Part shown: one piece after another, positions 46,850 to 57,651 of the stretch
Layout: the number at the start of each line of letters is the position of its first letter
Position numbering within the stretch: the stretch's first letter is position 1
NCBI GenBank assembly: GCA_011109175.1
Contig: RDEW01000021.1
Span: forward strand, 259,080-323,079
Source: Dicyema japonicum
Taxonomy: Eukaryota > Dicyemida > Rhombozoa > Dicyemidae
DNA length: 64,000 nt
Reading direction: 5' to 3'
Notes under the pieces: model-generated
Seen by the model: only the letters and a program-made list of their open reading frames with translations
What the model was told of the DNA's origin: nothing
Databases searched by the model: none
Translations under genes and position numbers: made by a program

Positions 46850-47600
46850 TTATTCCACTAAGGTGCATTCGCAATCGCGATAACAATCTGTTTGGGTACA
46901 ATCGCAGAATGTTTCACCGCAGATTACATGAAACTGGTATAAACGTTGGTACCCAGTGAAATGTTGAGATGTTTTCCACTTTGGGGAGCTTATAAAAGCA
47001 TGTAAAAGGAACGTGAATTCTGTTCTAGGTGCAACCAAACACTTGATGACCGAGCCTAGTGGAGTGTTCGAGATTCGAAATAAGTTTGGTGATTCAGTTG
47101 CTGACTTATTCAAAAGGCTATTGATAACCGGGAATTAAATCCAGCTTGGATTTGCTGTGGAGAAACCTTTTTGATTCCAAAGATGAAAAATCTAAAGTCT
47201 ATTCTCCGATAACTTGTGTGCCCACCATATACAATTGGTGATTACTCTGAACAATACTATAGAAATCTTCAGGGCCGAGACAGTCGATTCAGAAAAAATA
47301 AAGCGTGGGACCAAACATATCATTGTTTTCTAAGAAATTCTTAAATCAGGCATAGCCCCCTAAGAGATATTAGTCCTCGTAGCAGATCAGAAAGGACCTT
47401 TATTCCATCCAATTCACACCCATGCTTTTAGTGATTCCTTACTATTCTTGTGAGAGAGTGCAACGTTTTGTCTTAATATTTTAGTAAGGGAGATGGCAAT
47501 CCTCTGATTTTTGGTTTCGGGCATTATCCGTTATTTGAGTTTTCAGTCTGGGCCTCAGGCATATCACTCATTAACGAAAACTAAAGAAAGTGTGAAACTA
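46850..47600. other. Unassigned decayed DNA
   Basis: An 87-codon minus frame (46850-47113) contains a Cys-rich stretch (ETFCDCTQTDCYRDCEC), but it looks like low-complexity rather than a domain. The rest has no supported feature. Confidence 0.3.
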
Positions 47601-47719
47601 AGCCTTGAGAAGTATAGAGGCTGCTAAAAGCTACCTCGTCGACAACCTACACTGAGAGATAAAGATCTTGTTATTGGACTGTCACTCTGAAATACAGTGA
47701 TTACAATAACTTCAACAAT

Positions 47720-48760
47720 CTCTCGATCATTATATTCCATCCCTCCAAGTACTCAAATCCACTGAAGGGAGACACATCTTTAGGAGTTTTACCATCCACA
47801 AGGGGACAACAAAATACCGGAGGCATACTCCTGAGATCAACATTTCAGAATCGTTGTTTTTAAGGACCATCAAAGTGGAACTCTCCCGCCATGTTTTAGG
47901 AATTATCCATATCTTTATAGAAGAGAAGTACGAGATTTCATTGCTCGCATTTGACCACCAGGACTCCACATGGAAGTGAAGAATACCTGGGAGTGATTAG
48001 CGGTGCGCCGGTACCCTACGTGTTATCGAAACTTTTGTTAGTTAGTTAATGCACATCGGCGTTACCAGCAAACAGTGTTTATGGTTTCGCTTGTGCCATG
48101 TTTTCGACTATTCTTTCCGTTAGCCTTCTCCATTCCTTTCGTTGTCCTGCTCGTCTCCACATTTCGTCCAGATCGTCTGCATCCATCAATCGACCTCGGG
48201 GCCGATCACAGCATAATTTTCCGCAACTTCCTGGATGACAACTTCATGATGTTTTCTGAATGTAGAAAATCCAGTATGGCCGAAAAATTCTTCCATAACA
48301 GCATTACATGGTGTTTCTTTACCCATCCGTAGAATATGTCAAAAAAGCGTCACCGGGCTTCAAGTACGTTATTGCTCCACAATAGTCAGTCTGTGTAATG
48401 TATGGTTTGAAATTTTCTTTGGCCAAAAATATCCAAAAAGTTTTCTTAGTTGGTCTCTCTTTCTTTGATGTTCCCCAAATACCTGCGTTGTACATGAGGA
48501 CTGGTCGGACAAATCCATTATATAAGCGTAATCGCATCTTAGTAGAAATTTGACTCTTTCTCATCAAAATGGATTGTAATTTTTAAGTGTTATTGTGCCC
48601 AATATCTTTCGTCATGTGATATCTTCTGAATCGCCAAGTAAAGATCCGAGTTTTTCTGGTGTTCCTCCACATCTCTTGGTTAGCAATTTAATTTACGTCT
48701 TTACCGAGAAAGAAGGTGTCAAAGCCAACTAATTAAATGATCTCACCACCTATTAATCTC
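47720..48760 (-). pseudogene. LINE fragments, minus strand
   Basis: 47730-47969 reads IIPKTWRESSTLMVLKNND, like the RT entry motif (IPxxWRxSxxxxIxKxxD). 48319-48567 reads STKMRLRLYNGFVRPVLMYN then AGIWG, matching NLRIRMYNAFVKPILTYN and AGTW of the 57.65-kb LINE. 48080-48310 reads as the LINE 3' end. These are one or two truncated copies. Confidence 0.75.
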
Positions 48761-49538
48761 TAGACTCTTAGAGTGGTCTGCAAGTAATTCCATTGCCTCA
48801 CAAAAGTGTCTCCCCTTGTCTGAAGAGGAACTCAAACTGAGTGTTTTTCTGACCGATCGTGATTCTTCCACTTTGGTAACCCTTTTCCAAAATAAGTTTT
48901 TGTGCTCTTTTTATGTGACAGATTGGTGCACAGCCATATTAAAAGGTGTATGCTATTAATAAGAGGATCCTAGTTTCCTCCTGTGACTTGTCTTTGAATC
49001 CTAACTTAATCGTCATAGTTGTTTCTCAGTACTATTTTCATATTTCCCGCCTCATTACATATATTTAGTGAAGGAGACGCTGTTAAACAAAATGGTAAAT
49101 TTTTTTGTTTACAGTAATCAAGAATGTGCTCTAAATTGAATTTAATAATACTTTTAAGACAAATTTGAATCAAAAAAGTTAATAGAATTATTGACTGGTT
49201 CAAAATGAACTGACCACAGTACATACGTATTTCTTCATCTTTAGGGTCTCAGCCTTCTCCGAAGCAGAGCATGAAGCAATCACGGAGGAAATATTTATTC
49301 GAATAAAATCAACACTGACAACTTTATGTTACTATAGATATGATAATAAAAACATCCAATGTTTCCTTGATGTCAAAATAGAAGATATGGACTATTAAAT
49401 GACAACAAATTCATTGAAATTCTAATGAAAAATCGATCTAAAATTAAAGTTATAAGATTAACAATAAAAGATAACGCACAGAACAAAAATGGCTCTCTAT
49501 TTTAAATTTATTTAAAAATATTTTTTATTTAAACAAAT
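48761..49538. other. Unassigned; one protein-like minus frame
   Basis: 49006-49224 on the minus strand reads HILDYCKQKNLPFCLTASPS then NEAGNMKIVLRNNY. This looks protein-like, and further coding-like text lies at 49225-49290 (ASEKAETLKMKKY). No family or junction could be fixed. It lies just downstream of the Ig-type gene on the same strand and might be part of another gene. Confidence 0.3.
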
Positions 49539-50734
49539 TTATATAATTAGAGTATTTATGTTCTTTAAATTAGATTCTTTATTTATTTTTGTGTATCGTT
49601 TTGTCAGAAACAGAATTCCTATAGTCCCCAAAATGGCTGCAGTGGTAATCACAGTAATATTGAACGTCTCTGGTAGCAATAAACCAACAAACTACTTTTA
49701 TGAGCACTTCCGCTTGCCTTAGCCTCGTATTTTAAAAATTGGCTGTCGACTCCAAGTCTATTTATGCAGTAACATTCCACCTCGTCAACTACAAATTTCC
49801 TTGCTAACTTGTAGCTCATAGGAATTGCCTAGGATAACTTCAGGGATATACCGTGAACTTTTCGGCTGTCAATGAGCCACGTGTAAATACATGGTGGGAC
49901 AGAGTTTGTGCTACAAGTAAAAGTGAGGTTTCCTTTGTGATCCTGAACGTCTATTCTTCGAACTCTGGGTCCCCCTAAAACGCTTAAATAGAACACATAC
50001 GGAGATTGACTACAGAAAAAGAAGTCGATAAGTTCAGATGCTGGCACGTGTACTCACCCTTCTTTTGCTGGACTGGGTTTATGGTAAGGAAGTGTTTCTG
50101 AGAATTTGAGCCTGTGAGGAACACGCAGTGAATGTTGGACTGCTTTTTTTCGTAAAATATGTGGTACTTTGGGGGATAAATAAAATTCGGGGGAACTTTA
50201 AGGTAAATACATCCCAAACCGCAAATATTGTTATTGTTGTTTTTGTTGGAAAATATAAGATAGACCTTTTTGATTAGGGACCCCAAATATTTGTAGGCAC
50301 ACTCAGCCATGAGGATCAGTTCAGTGGGTGAGCTTTTTATGAATATTTTATCTTTATTATCATTTAACCCCAACCATTCATCAAAATAATCTCTCCTGGG
50401 AAATTCGTGTACTTTAAGACCACGTGGCTCTCAAGGATTGACTCTTCGATCTCTTTAGGTCCATAGTTATCACAATCTATCACGGCGGCACCGGTAGAGC
50501 ACCCCAGTTTCATGATGTCCTTAGACTCGTTTATTGGTTTCCATACTAAAGTAAAGGTTGAGGTGTCTTTTGGGAAGAGGTGGAGACATTGATACTCCCA
50601 GTGGGACCTGTTGGCTTTTATAAGTCGCACGTGAGCCTCTGAGCTGTTTAAATAAATGGACGGGGGCCAACTGTCCTTTATGAGAAAAAACCTCAAATAA
50701 TCAATTAACCAAACTGTTTGTGCTTGAATGACAT
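49539..50734 (-). CDS. Ig-type single-pass membrane protein
   Basis: ATG at 50732-50734 (MSFKHKQ) joins across a 23-nt intron to FFLIKDSWPPSIYLNSSEAH. Two Ig-like segments follow. The first ends QQKKGEYTC (D/G-x-Y-x-C motif). The second reads GNLTFTCSTNSVPPCIYTW then VECYCINRLGVDS, with the paired Cys and Trp of an Ig fold. A 26-nt intron leads into one membrane helix (TVITTAAILGTIGILFL), then a short basic tail (TKRYTKINK) ending at 49539. Base deficits near G3 50398-50400 and GG 50043, and one unresolved shift near 49800, break the frame. No obvious signal peptide at the chosen start, so an upstream exon is possible. Possible adhesion or recognition receptor (inference). Confidence 0.72.
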
Positions 50735-51218
50735 TTAAATTTAAACTCCATGTGTGTCTGATAAATATTTGAGGATTTCGAGGTTATCACAACAACAGAC
50801 CAAGCCACACGTGTGAGATAGACCATTATACATACTTGAAGCGCCATATATTATCAATTTTCCGATTAAATGGGATTAAATAGCAAAAAAGTAAATTATC
50901 GTAGCCAATCAATCCACTTTAAAATCAGTTGGATTTAGTAAATGACAATTCACGTAGGTCACGTGTAGAATGAACTATTCTTCCATGTATGGTCACAAGG
51001 TCAAGGACAATGAACTTGCTTAGATTAAATCAAATCGCAGTGTGTTTGTCACATTCTCTTGAAAATATGATAACAGTTTTAATCGATAATATTGAGATTG
51101 TGTCCATCAGGCAATAAAGTACAAATCAATGATGCAGGGTGGATTTAACAAATTTTATTTATTTTACATTTATTTTTTTTTCAACAAAGACATATTTATT
51201 TATAACAATAAAATCGTT
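50735..51218. other. AT-rich spacer, nothing firm
   Basis: No gene. CACGTG occurs at about 50808 and 50958, on either side of an otherwise featureless stretch. It may include the promoter of the Ig-type gene. Confidence 0.35.
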
Positions 51219-51696
51219 CTAAAGTCCAGCGGATATGATCGAGTGGCTGTTACCTCTGACTACTGCCAGGGATATCCTTTGGAAAAGCCACTCGATTTCC
51301 CGACGCTCCCTCGAGGCTTTGGTCAATAGACACCCAAGTGCTCTAAGGAAAGAGACCGTCTTGGGGCCAAAGACTCCGCTCGTCTCGACGACCACTGGCT
51401 GTACATGGAAACGGTTTAGGAGGCTGCTGTATTTCTTTATTTTTGAGTTTTCATATAAACGGGCGGCCTCTCCCGCTTTCATTGCCGACCTCAAAAGTTT
51501 CGACTGGGAAAAGCTGTCAGTACAGGCATGGAATTACCTCCTAAACCGTTTCCATGTACAGCCAGTGGTCGTCGAGACGAGCGGAGTCTTTGGCCCCAAG
51601 ACGGTCTCTTTCCTTAGAGCACTTGGGTGTCTATTGACCAAAGCCTCGAGGGAGCGTCGGGAAACCGAGTGGCTTTTACATTTATTTTATTTTTAA
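51219..51696. mobile_element. 141-bp near-perfect inverted repeat carrying a retroelement domain
   Basis: Arms at 51283-51423 and 51537-51677 are reverse complements with one mismatch in 141 bp and a 113-bp loop. Each arm encodes the same peptide in outward-to-inward order (NRFHVQPVVVETSGVFGPKT, then VSFLRALGCLL). The minus copy continues to KIKKYSSLL on one side and EWLFQRISLAVVRGNSHS on the other. This is the C-terminal region (x-KYxxL..FxPVxxETxG) found after the RT in one group of invertebrate retroelements, thought to be a nuclease-like domain. A related copy lies at 57180-57505. The layout suggests an inverted (twin-primed or fold-back) insertion. Confidence 0.8.
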
Positions 51697-51754
51697 ATTA
51701 TTTTAATTAAAATTATATTTACACAACGTCAAGAAAAAACAGTGTAACGAGTGC

Positions 51755-51905
51755 CGGGGAAAATCGCTGATGTACATTCCGGCTGAAAGTTCCACGCATC
51801 TACGATGCTTTGGCTTGACGAGCAACGTCGTCATCAGTGAACATCTCAATGCGGAACCGGATCGTCTATAAAAAGACTCCTCACCCAACAAAAAGAAAAA
51901 AGAAG
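51755..51905 (+). repeat. Dispersed repeat D, second copy
   Basis: ccggctgaaagttcca, atctacgatgctttggc, ttgacgagcaacgtc and atgcggaaccggatcgtct align with 35125-35215 and 53880-54000. It ends near the ctcctcacc...aaaaag stretch, which also has counterparts (ctctcacgtgaccaaaaaag at 53990). Confidence 0.6.
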
Positions 51906-52600
51906 TGAGGAGCATTCCTTGGTTCTTCCTGGTCGATTAATTATCATAACTATTTTTTACTTAAATAAAGTGTGTGTCCTGTCTGGGAGGAGCTAGCTAA
52001 CATGGCTCTTCGCAAAGTAAGTATTGAAAATAAAGAAAAAGGAAACCTGGACAAGGATCGGATGCCTTGAGGAAATATAGGATTCTTAATAGTATCTTCA
52101 GTCTTGAGGAGATATCACAGGGTTTCCATTTGCATGACTAATTGATTTTCCCCATGACGTTTGTTCCTCTTGCTGGGCAAACGACCGGAGCCCTTGACAT
52201 TTGTACCACACCTTTTTCAAACATGTCGGAAGTTTAATCTCGACTCAGTCCTGTGATTTCCTGATGGTTATCAAGCGTATCTCCCTCACAGTCCTTAGGG
52301 CGAAATAGCCATGCAGTCAGGGCCGCATCTATATAACACAGATTTTCAGTACGTCAGGGAAGGGTCATCATAGCAGTCCCATGTTTAAGAGATTCAAGAG
52401 ATAACTAAAATTATTTTTGTCCTTTAACAAGTCTAGACTAGCCAAGATATGCAAGAGATTCGATACTCATATTACCCATAGCCAAATCACCATGAGTCAC
52501 AACCAATAAGTCAGTTCTATTAGCATGACTGAGTGTTTAATCAAAAATAGAGATTCGGTCATTCGCACTGAAATTTGAAATTTTACAAAAGCCGAATTCC
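51906..52600. other. No gene seen
   Basis: Mixed-composition DNA without supported frames or clear repeat matches. Confidence 0.35.
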
Positions 52601-52800
52601 TTCAATTTGTTACGATTTGGTGAGAATTATTCAAATCTTTTGGAGGTCCACGTCGAGGATTATCGGGAGGATAGTCGTTCAGAGAATCGAAAAGCGTTAG
52701 AAACAAAATCAATCATTGGCACGTTAGCTGGAACCTCCAGGTCTATTCTCAGGACGTTTCCAAAGAGCCTCCATCTATCTTACATGATTTCGATAGATTT
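52601..52800 (-). pseudogene. LINE 3' fragment
   Basis: Minus-strand reading across 52790-52640 resembles the R-W-R-L-F-G-N-V-L-R...RGRPR region of the LINE family but with several stops. Short and decayed. Confidence 0.4.
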
Positions 52801-52844
52801 ATGGGAAACATCTCATCATCTTATCAAGATAAAAGGTATAGACG

Positions 52845-53045
52845 TTAATACTTGCAGTTGTGGAAACCCTTCCGGTGTCGTGGGGGAGAGCAAATGATCC
52901 TTTTTCGCACTGGGCGCCACCTGGACAGGTGGATCACATGACGCCACTCTAATAGAAAGAGAGAAGAGAAACAGACAAACAAGCATAAAACTTAAACCAA
53001 TTAGCTATGCATCAGCACATGGCGCCACGCGGCATATTACTAAAA
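52845..53045 (+). repeat. Dispersed repeat A (gtgggggagagcaaatgatc)
   Basis: acttgcagttgtggaaaccc, gggggagagcaaatgatcct, ccacctggacaggtggatca and catgacgccactctaatag recur at 54255-54375, 54615-54830 and 62905-63040. A tail (aaaccaattag ... cacatggcgccacgcgg) is shared with 46290-46345. The segment ccacctggacaggtgg is a perfect hairpin (CCACCT/AGGTGG). About 200 bp; SINE-like, origin unknown. Confidence 0.65.
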
Positions 53046-53131
53046 AGGTAAAAAATAATTAATTTCATTTATTAAAAATAAATAATTGAATCTATTAAAT
53101 TTCTAATAAAATTATTTGTAATTTAAATAAA

Positions 53132-53604
53132 ATGCAGTCTGTTAACACAGAAAATGCCCCGATGCCAATTGGTCCGTACAGTCAAGCCGTTAAGGCTGGA
53201 GATTTTTTATTCTTGTCAGGGCAGCTTGGGATGGACCCTAAGACAGGAAATTTAGTTGGGGACGATGTAGATTCCCAACTTAATCAAGTTATTTTTTGAT
53301 GAATTTGAAGATCATGCTAAACATCACATCAATCCTTGAGACTGCAGGTCTCACCTTTTCCAACGGTTTGTGTTGAATTTATCTCAAGTCGTTAAAACGT
53401 CGATTTTTCTTACAGATTTGCCTAACGATTACTCGACGATCAACCTAATTTACGGAAAATGTAATAAAATATTTAATCTGAAGATTTTTCTGGTTATGCT
53501 CCTGCCAGATCAGCAATTGGAGTCGCCTGTCTTCCAAAAGTTGGTTGTTGTATTTATCGTAGAACGCTAAGGTTGAGATTGAGCTTGTTGCTTTCTGCGG
53601 TTAA
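53132..53604 (+). CDS. RIDA: RidA / UK114 reactive-intermediate deaminase
   Basis: RidA hydrolyses reactive enamine/imine intermediates made by PLP enzymes. Five exons join through four GT-AG introns, each exactly 23 nt (53288-53310, 53366-53388, 53461-53483, 53540-53562). The product is about 126 residues, the normal family length. [20 protein letters not shown] and [15 protein letters not shown] are the N-terminal signature. [19 protein letters not shown], then [15 protein letters not shown] carry the conserved active-site Arg of the P-x-R-(S/T) motif, and KVEIELVAF ends the barrel. ATG 53132-53134, stop 53602-53604. No frame repair needed. It stands alone among transposon relics and a repeat-A copy. 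Confidence 0.97.
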
Positions 53605-54830
53605 TTTTGATAGTTGACATTTTTGGTTTAATGGAATTCCCTCGGTTTGATAGGAAAACGATTATTTTTAATAACTCCTGTGATGCGGTATTTATGGGAG
53701 TTGGTTTCTATTTGAGTAGGATTTGTTGGGGAAATTTCTTAGGTTAAAGTGACAATCATGGGGTTTTAAAAACCCCCAAACAGATCATCTGTATTCTCCC
53801 GATGTTCCGTATGATCTTCGCAGTGGAGAGGTCTCACCGATGACGGACAAAATTCGGAAGCTTTCTGGTTGGAATCTCACTTCTGTCTATTCCGGCTGAA
53901 GGTTCCTTGGATTTGCAATGCTTTCTGGGTTGACGAGTGAAACCGTGATCACGGATATCTCGCTGCGGAATGTGATTATCTACAGACTCTCACGTGACCA
54001 AAAAAGATTTAACATTACTTGACCCTTCCTTCAACTAAATATCGCAACTGGCTTTCCTAAGTGGAGGAAACAAATCACCAGCTCTGCCATCATCCAGTAA
54101 AGAATTATTGCTTAGATTGGTTATCTAATCGCAGAATTATCTGATATCGACAACATAAGATATCAAATCGATATTAAAGGGTGAACCTGCTAATCACTCA
54201 GTCACTAGACTTTTGATATCACCAAGTCCATCCAAAAGGATGTAAAATCCAGTCTTCTCAGCTGTGAAAATCCCTCCAGTGGAATGGGGGATAAATGATT
54301 CTTTTTTATGTCTCATGAGACAGGTGGTTCACATGATCACACATTAATCGAACAAAGAAAGGGACAGAGTAGGGGAAAAGATTATTTATCCGACCAGAAA
54401 CAACCTTGGTGGTCAATGGTCTAGTACAGGGGTCGGCAACCGTGGCTCTTTGAGTTTTTTATGTGGCTCTTTCAATTATCGAAAAAGATTACTTACATCT
54501 CCAACAAATTTATTAACCCCGGATACACCGAGAAAGAAGTTAAAGTGAATAACTAATTAGGTGTATCCAGTTTCCACTTCTACAGAAACAGAATCAATAC
54601 AAAGGGTAAAAGACGTCCATACTTGCAGTTGTGGAAACCCCTTCAGTGGAGTGGGGGAGAGCAAATGATCCTTTTTTCGCGCTGGTCTGGCACTGAGCGC
54701 CACCTAGCCAGGTGGATCACATGACGCCAGTCTAGTAGGAAGGGAAATGGGATAAGCAAACAAAACAAGCAGAAAATTTCTACCTATTAGCCAAGTAGCA
54801 CCACATGGGCCAAGCAGCAAATAAAAAACG
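53605..54830. repeat. Cluster of dispersed repeats D and A
   Basis: 53875-54005 is repeat D (atttgcaatgctttctggg, ttgacgagtgaaacc, gctgcggaatgtgatt). 54255-54375 and 54615-54830 are two repeat-A copies about 250 bp apart in the same orientation. No supported gene. Confidence 0.6.
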
Positions 54831-54934
54831 TTTTTATGTATTTTTATACTATATAAATAATATTCAAATGCTATTTTATATTAATTTGTTATTTTTATTT
54901 AAATTATTCGCTTCGCTTCCTAAAGAAACTTGGA

Positions 54935-55070
54935 CGCTTAGCTACACTAAAAAGCCACGACGCACGTGAGACCCGGTGGCTACTCCAGTTGATCTCTGTT
55001 GCAATTGTGAGAGGCAACGCAACGTCGATAATGTTGGCGGGGTCCACTTTGCAGTTTTGCCATGAAACAT
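54935..55070 (+). repeat. Dispersed repeat E, second copy
   Basis: taaaaagccacgacgcacg, gttgatctctgttgcaat and ggcaacgcaacgtcgata align with 35282-35385. Confidence 0.6.
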
Positions 55071-55099
55071 TCAACCAGAACAAAAAGTCTGAAGAGACA

Positions 55100-55495
55100 A
55101 TTTAATTCAAAGCATGATGATTTTTCAAGAAAATATTAAATTGGCGATGCACGAAAACTAGCTGCGGAAGAACTCCAAAAAATATTAAAATTGAAAGTTC
55201 TACATTATTGGAAGCAGTCTGTCAGGACTACTAATATTGGTATCTTTATCGTCGATCATGAGATTGCAAAAATTTGGAAACCATTCACAATGGTGAATAC
55301 ATCAAATCTTGTTTTCTAAAATTGTCACAACAACTATTCCAAAATTTTACTAATAAAACCGAAATTTTAAGCCAAATTAAAAATACAGCGTATGAATTTG
55401 ATCAAATTAAATTAAGTAGTCAAATTACTGATGCAAATTTAGAATCCTGTCTTAAGTCAAAAATGACAAGTTACGACTCAGACATAACACTTTGA
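55100..55495 (+). pseudogene. hAT/ZBED-like (GTF2IRD2/EPM2AIP1-type) transposase fragment
   Basis: HEIAKIWKPFT followed, one frame over, by HNGEYIKSCFLKLSQQLFQN and NKTEILSQIK matches the start of the transposase body in this hAT group (IAKxGKPFTDGExIKxCxL). An upstream piece (55140-55200) looks like a basic linker. Stops and a frameshift make it inactive. A better-preserved relative lies at 61.8-62.3 kb. Confidence 0.7.
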
Positions 55496-55499
55496 TCAG

Positions 55500-56320
55500 G
55501 GGTGTCATCATGCGGACCTAGACAAGCATAAGTGCGGCCCAATTTAATGGCTATGAAACACAAAAAAATCATTTTTCTATTTTTTACATTTAATTTAATT
55601 TTTTAATAGTACAGTAAAGTACCTTAAATTGGCCCAAAATTGTTCCTTAACTATTTTTGGCCAATTTGGGAATTTAAAAAAAATTATTTAAAAAACCATT
55701 AAAGTAAAATATTATTTTTATAAAAATAATCAGTTTATAAGCCCTGTCTCGTTCATATTGTAAATTTCGCCCGAAGTGATCTCAAATCCTTTAGGTCAGG
55801 TTGTTTGTCAGTTATCACTTCCCCATTCGAAAACCATGTATTTTTGGAATCTTGTAAAAAATCCTTTAGAATTCTTGAAATCACTAATTGATAATTTTCA
55901 TCAATATTTTGTGCTTTATTTGATATTACCGTCTCATTTAAAATAGCATCTAACATAAATTAAATTCTCTTAGATTCAATCAAATCCACGCATTTAACAA
56001 GTTTGTTTAGGAAATTTTAACGAATTGTATGTCTTTGTTCAGGGAATATAATTTTTAGACGTTTTTAATATGGACTTTTGGGGATTAAGAATATAATTCA
56101 CTGTTTTTCTTGAAATTCGAATATTAAATAAATCAGAAAATCTGTGAGCGTTGTTTGGCACTACAGTCTAACCTCTATTTGGAACGGACCTTGAGGGTGG
56201 AACACCTCTGTTTTTGATACACCCTCGGGATTTGGGACACTTCGAAAATTTTATTAGAAAATTAATAAAATCCTTACAAAAAAACCTCGTTTTGGAACAC
56301 ATATAATTAATTTAATTTAA
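55500..56320. mobile_element. Tigger-type terminal sequences and remnants
   Basis: tacagtaaagtaccttaaat at about 55609 and actacagtctaacctctatt at about 56162 both have the TA-CAGT start and AACCTC-like body of pogo/Tigger ends. A 67-codon minus frame at 55753-55956 (ISRILKDFLQDSK, then LRSLRAKFTI) could be a transposase remnant. Probably one or two Tigger-derived elements, not precisely bounded. Confidence 0.45.
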
Positions 56321-56322
56321 AA

Positions 56323-56890
56323 TTAAATTTTACAGACAGATTTATTAAATGGATAGAAAAAAATGTAATAAACATTTTTATCACAAAATCGGAAAATTAT
56401 GCCATTGGTCAATGCGGCATGTGACAGAACGTCGTGTACTTTTCTCCACGGCCCTCCAATTGTGGCGTCATCGAGATACCAAAGGTTTAGTTGTGTGTTT
56501 ATAGAGCGGACAATTTCATCGATGGCCAGAGCGAAGAGTAGTGGACCAAGTGGGTCCCCTTGTTGAACTCCGGTCTCCGAACAGATAATCTTGTCCCCGA
56601 AAACCAGTGAAGAATTGGTTCCGTAAGCGAGGAAGACAAGTGGAATAAGTTCCGGGGCTCGTTTGCTTGTAGTTTCGAAAATTTGATCCCTCCTCAATGA
56701 ATTGAAGGCATTGCAGATGTCCAGCTTGACCCCAATGTGTGGGTTTTGTTCGTCTTTCTGTCCAAAAAAAACACCTCGAAGCATGCACTGCCGCCTTGCA
56801 TCCGTTCCTTACACCAACCCCCAGTTGGAGGGGGGAAATTCTTCAGATATTCTCGGACAGACAATGCTGCATGCGATTTTCGCTGTCAAT
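56323..56890 (-). pseudogene. Reverse transcriptase fragment (with 51.3-kb-type partner)
   Basis: On the minus strand QLGVGVRNGC and AAVHASR lead into VKLDICNAFNSLRRDQIF, then GVQQGDPLGPLLFALAID, then LNLWYLDDATIGGPW. These are RT boxes A, B and C (LDDA replaces YADD). At least one frame change near 56790. The same RT type usually carries the KYxxL...PVAxExxG C-terminal region, which here lies just beyond on the opposite strand (57180-57505). Confidence 0.8.
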
Positions 56891-57179
56891 CTTCTGAAAT
56901 AGTTGCCGACTGCGATGGGCGGACCCCACCTTCAGGTTTTTGGAAAACCAATAAATGTGCACTGAAAAGGAGCTCCCTTGCGTGGGGAAAATGATATATT
57001 AATTATAAAATGAATACCACTTTTAAAAATGTGTAATATCATTTATTTAAATATTTTGGTGTTTACTATTGATGAATAATGAACGTCAAATGCTTGTGAA
57101 CATAAATTAATATTTTATATATGTATATTTAAAATACCGGATGGGTTAACTATCTTTCCGTTCATTGAGGGAAAATCGC

Positions 57180-57510
57180 TCGTATGGGACTGCACTGTTG
57201 TGGATTCTTTCTCGAACTCGATGATACTCAGCTCGGCGCAGTCTGCTGGATCGGCAGCCGATCTGGCCGAGAAAATCAAAATTAAAAAATATGGTGAAAT
57301 TGGAGACCGCTACCGTTTTGTACCGGTAGCAATCGAGATGTCTGGTGCGGCTGGAAGTATTACTGCCTTTTTCCTAAAGGAAATCGGGGAAAATTGGCCC
57401 ACCGTAAGAAAGACGGGAAGCGGTCTGGCTGAAACAAAGAATTGGTATCGCAGTTGTCCGCGGAAACGCTTACTCCGTGATGTCAGCAGCCGTTCTGTTT
57501 CATAGTTAAT
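57180..57510 (+). pseudogene. Retroelement C-terminal nuclease-like domain
   Basis: WDCTVVDSFSNSMILSS then GSAADLAEKIKIKKYGEI and RFVPVAIEMSGAAG match the region seen twice at 51.3-51.7 kb. D-x-T/V-V-D and the later E plus K are compatible with a restriction-like (PD-(D/E)XK) fold, but that is inference. It faces away from the RT fragment at 56.3-56.9 kb. Confidence 0.65.
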
Positions 57511-57651
57511 AAATAATATTTTATTGTTAATAAATTTTTAATTTAAAAAAATAAACATATTTAAAATTATTTAAAATGAATAAATTACACGTTTTACAAT
57601 AGTTAGCATTTTACAATAGTCTCGTGGTTGAGATAGTGACGTGGCTCTTTA

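Noticed and set aside
46850-47113. Cys-rich minus frame as a secreted peptide
   Set aside because: No signal peptide, cysteines clustered in one short stretch, surrounded by decayed transposon DNA.
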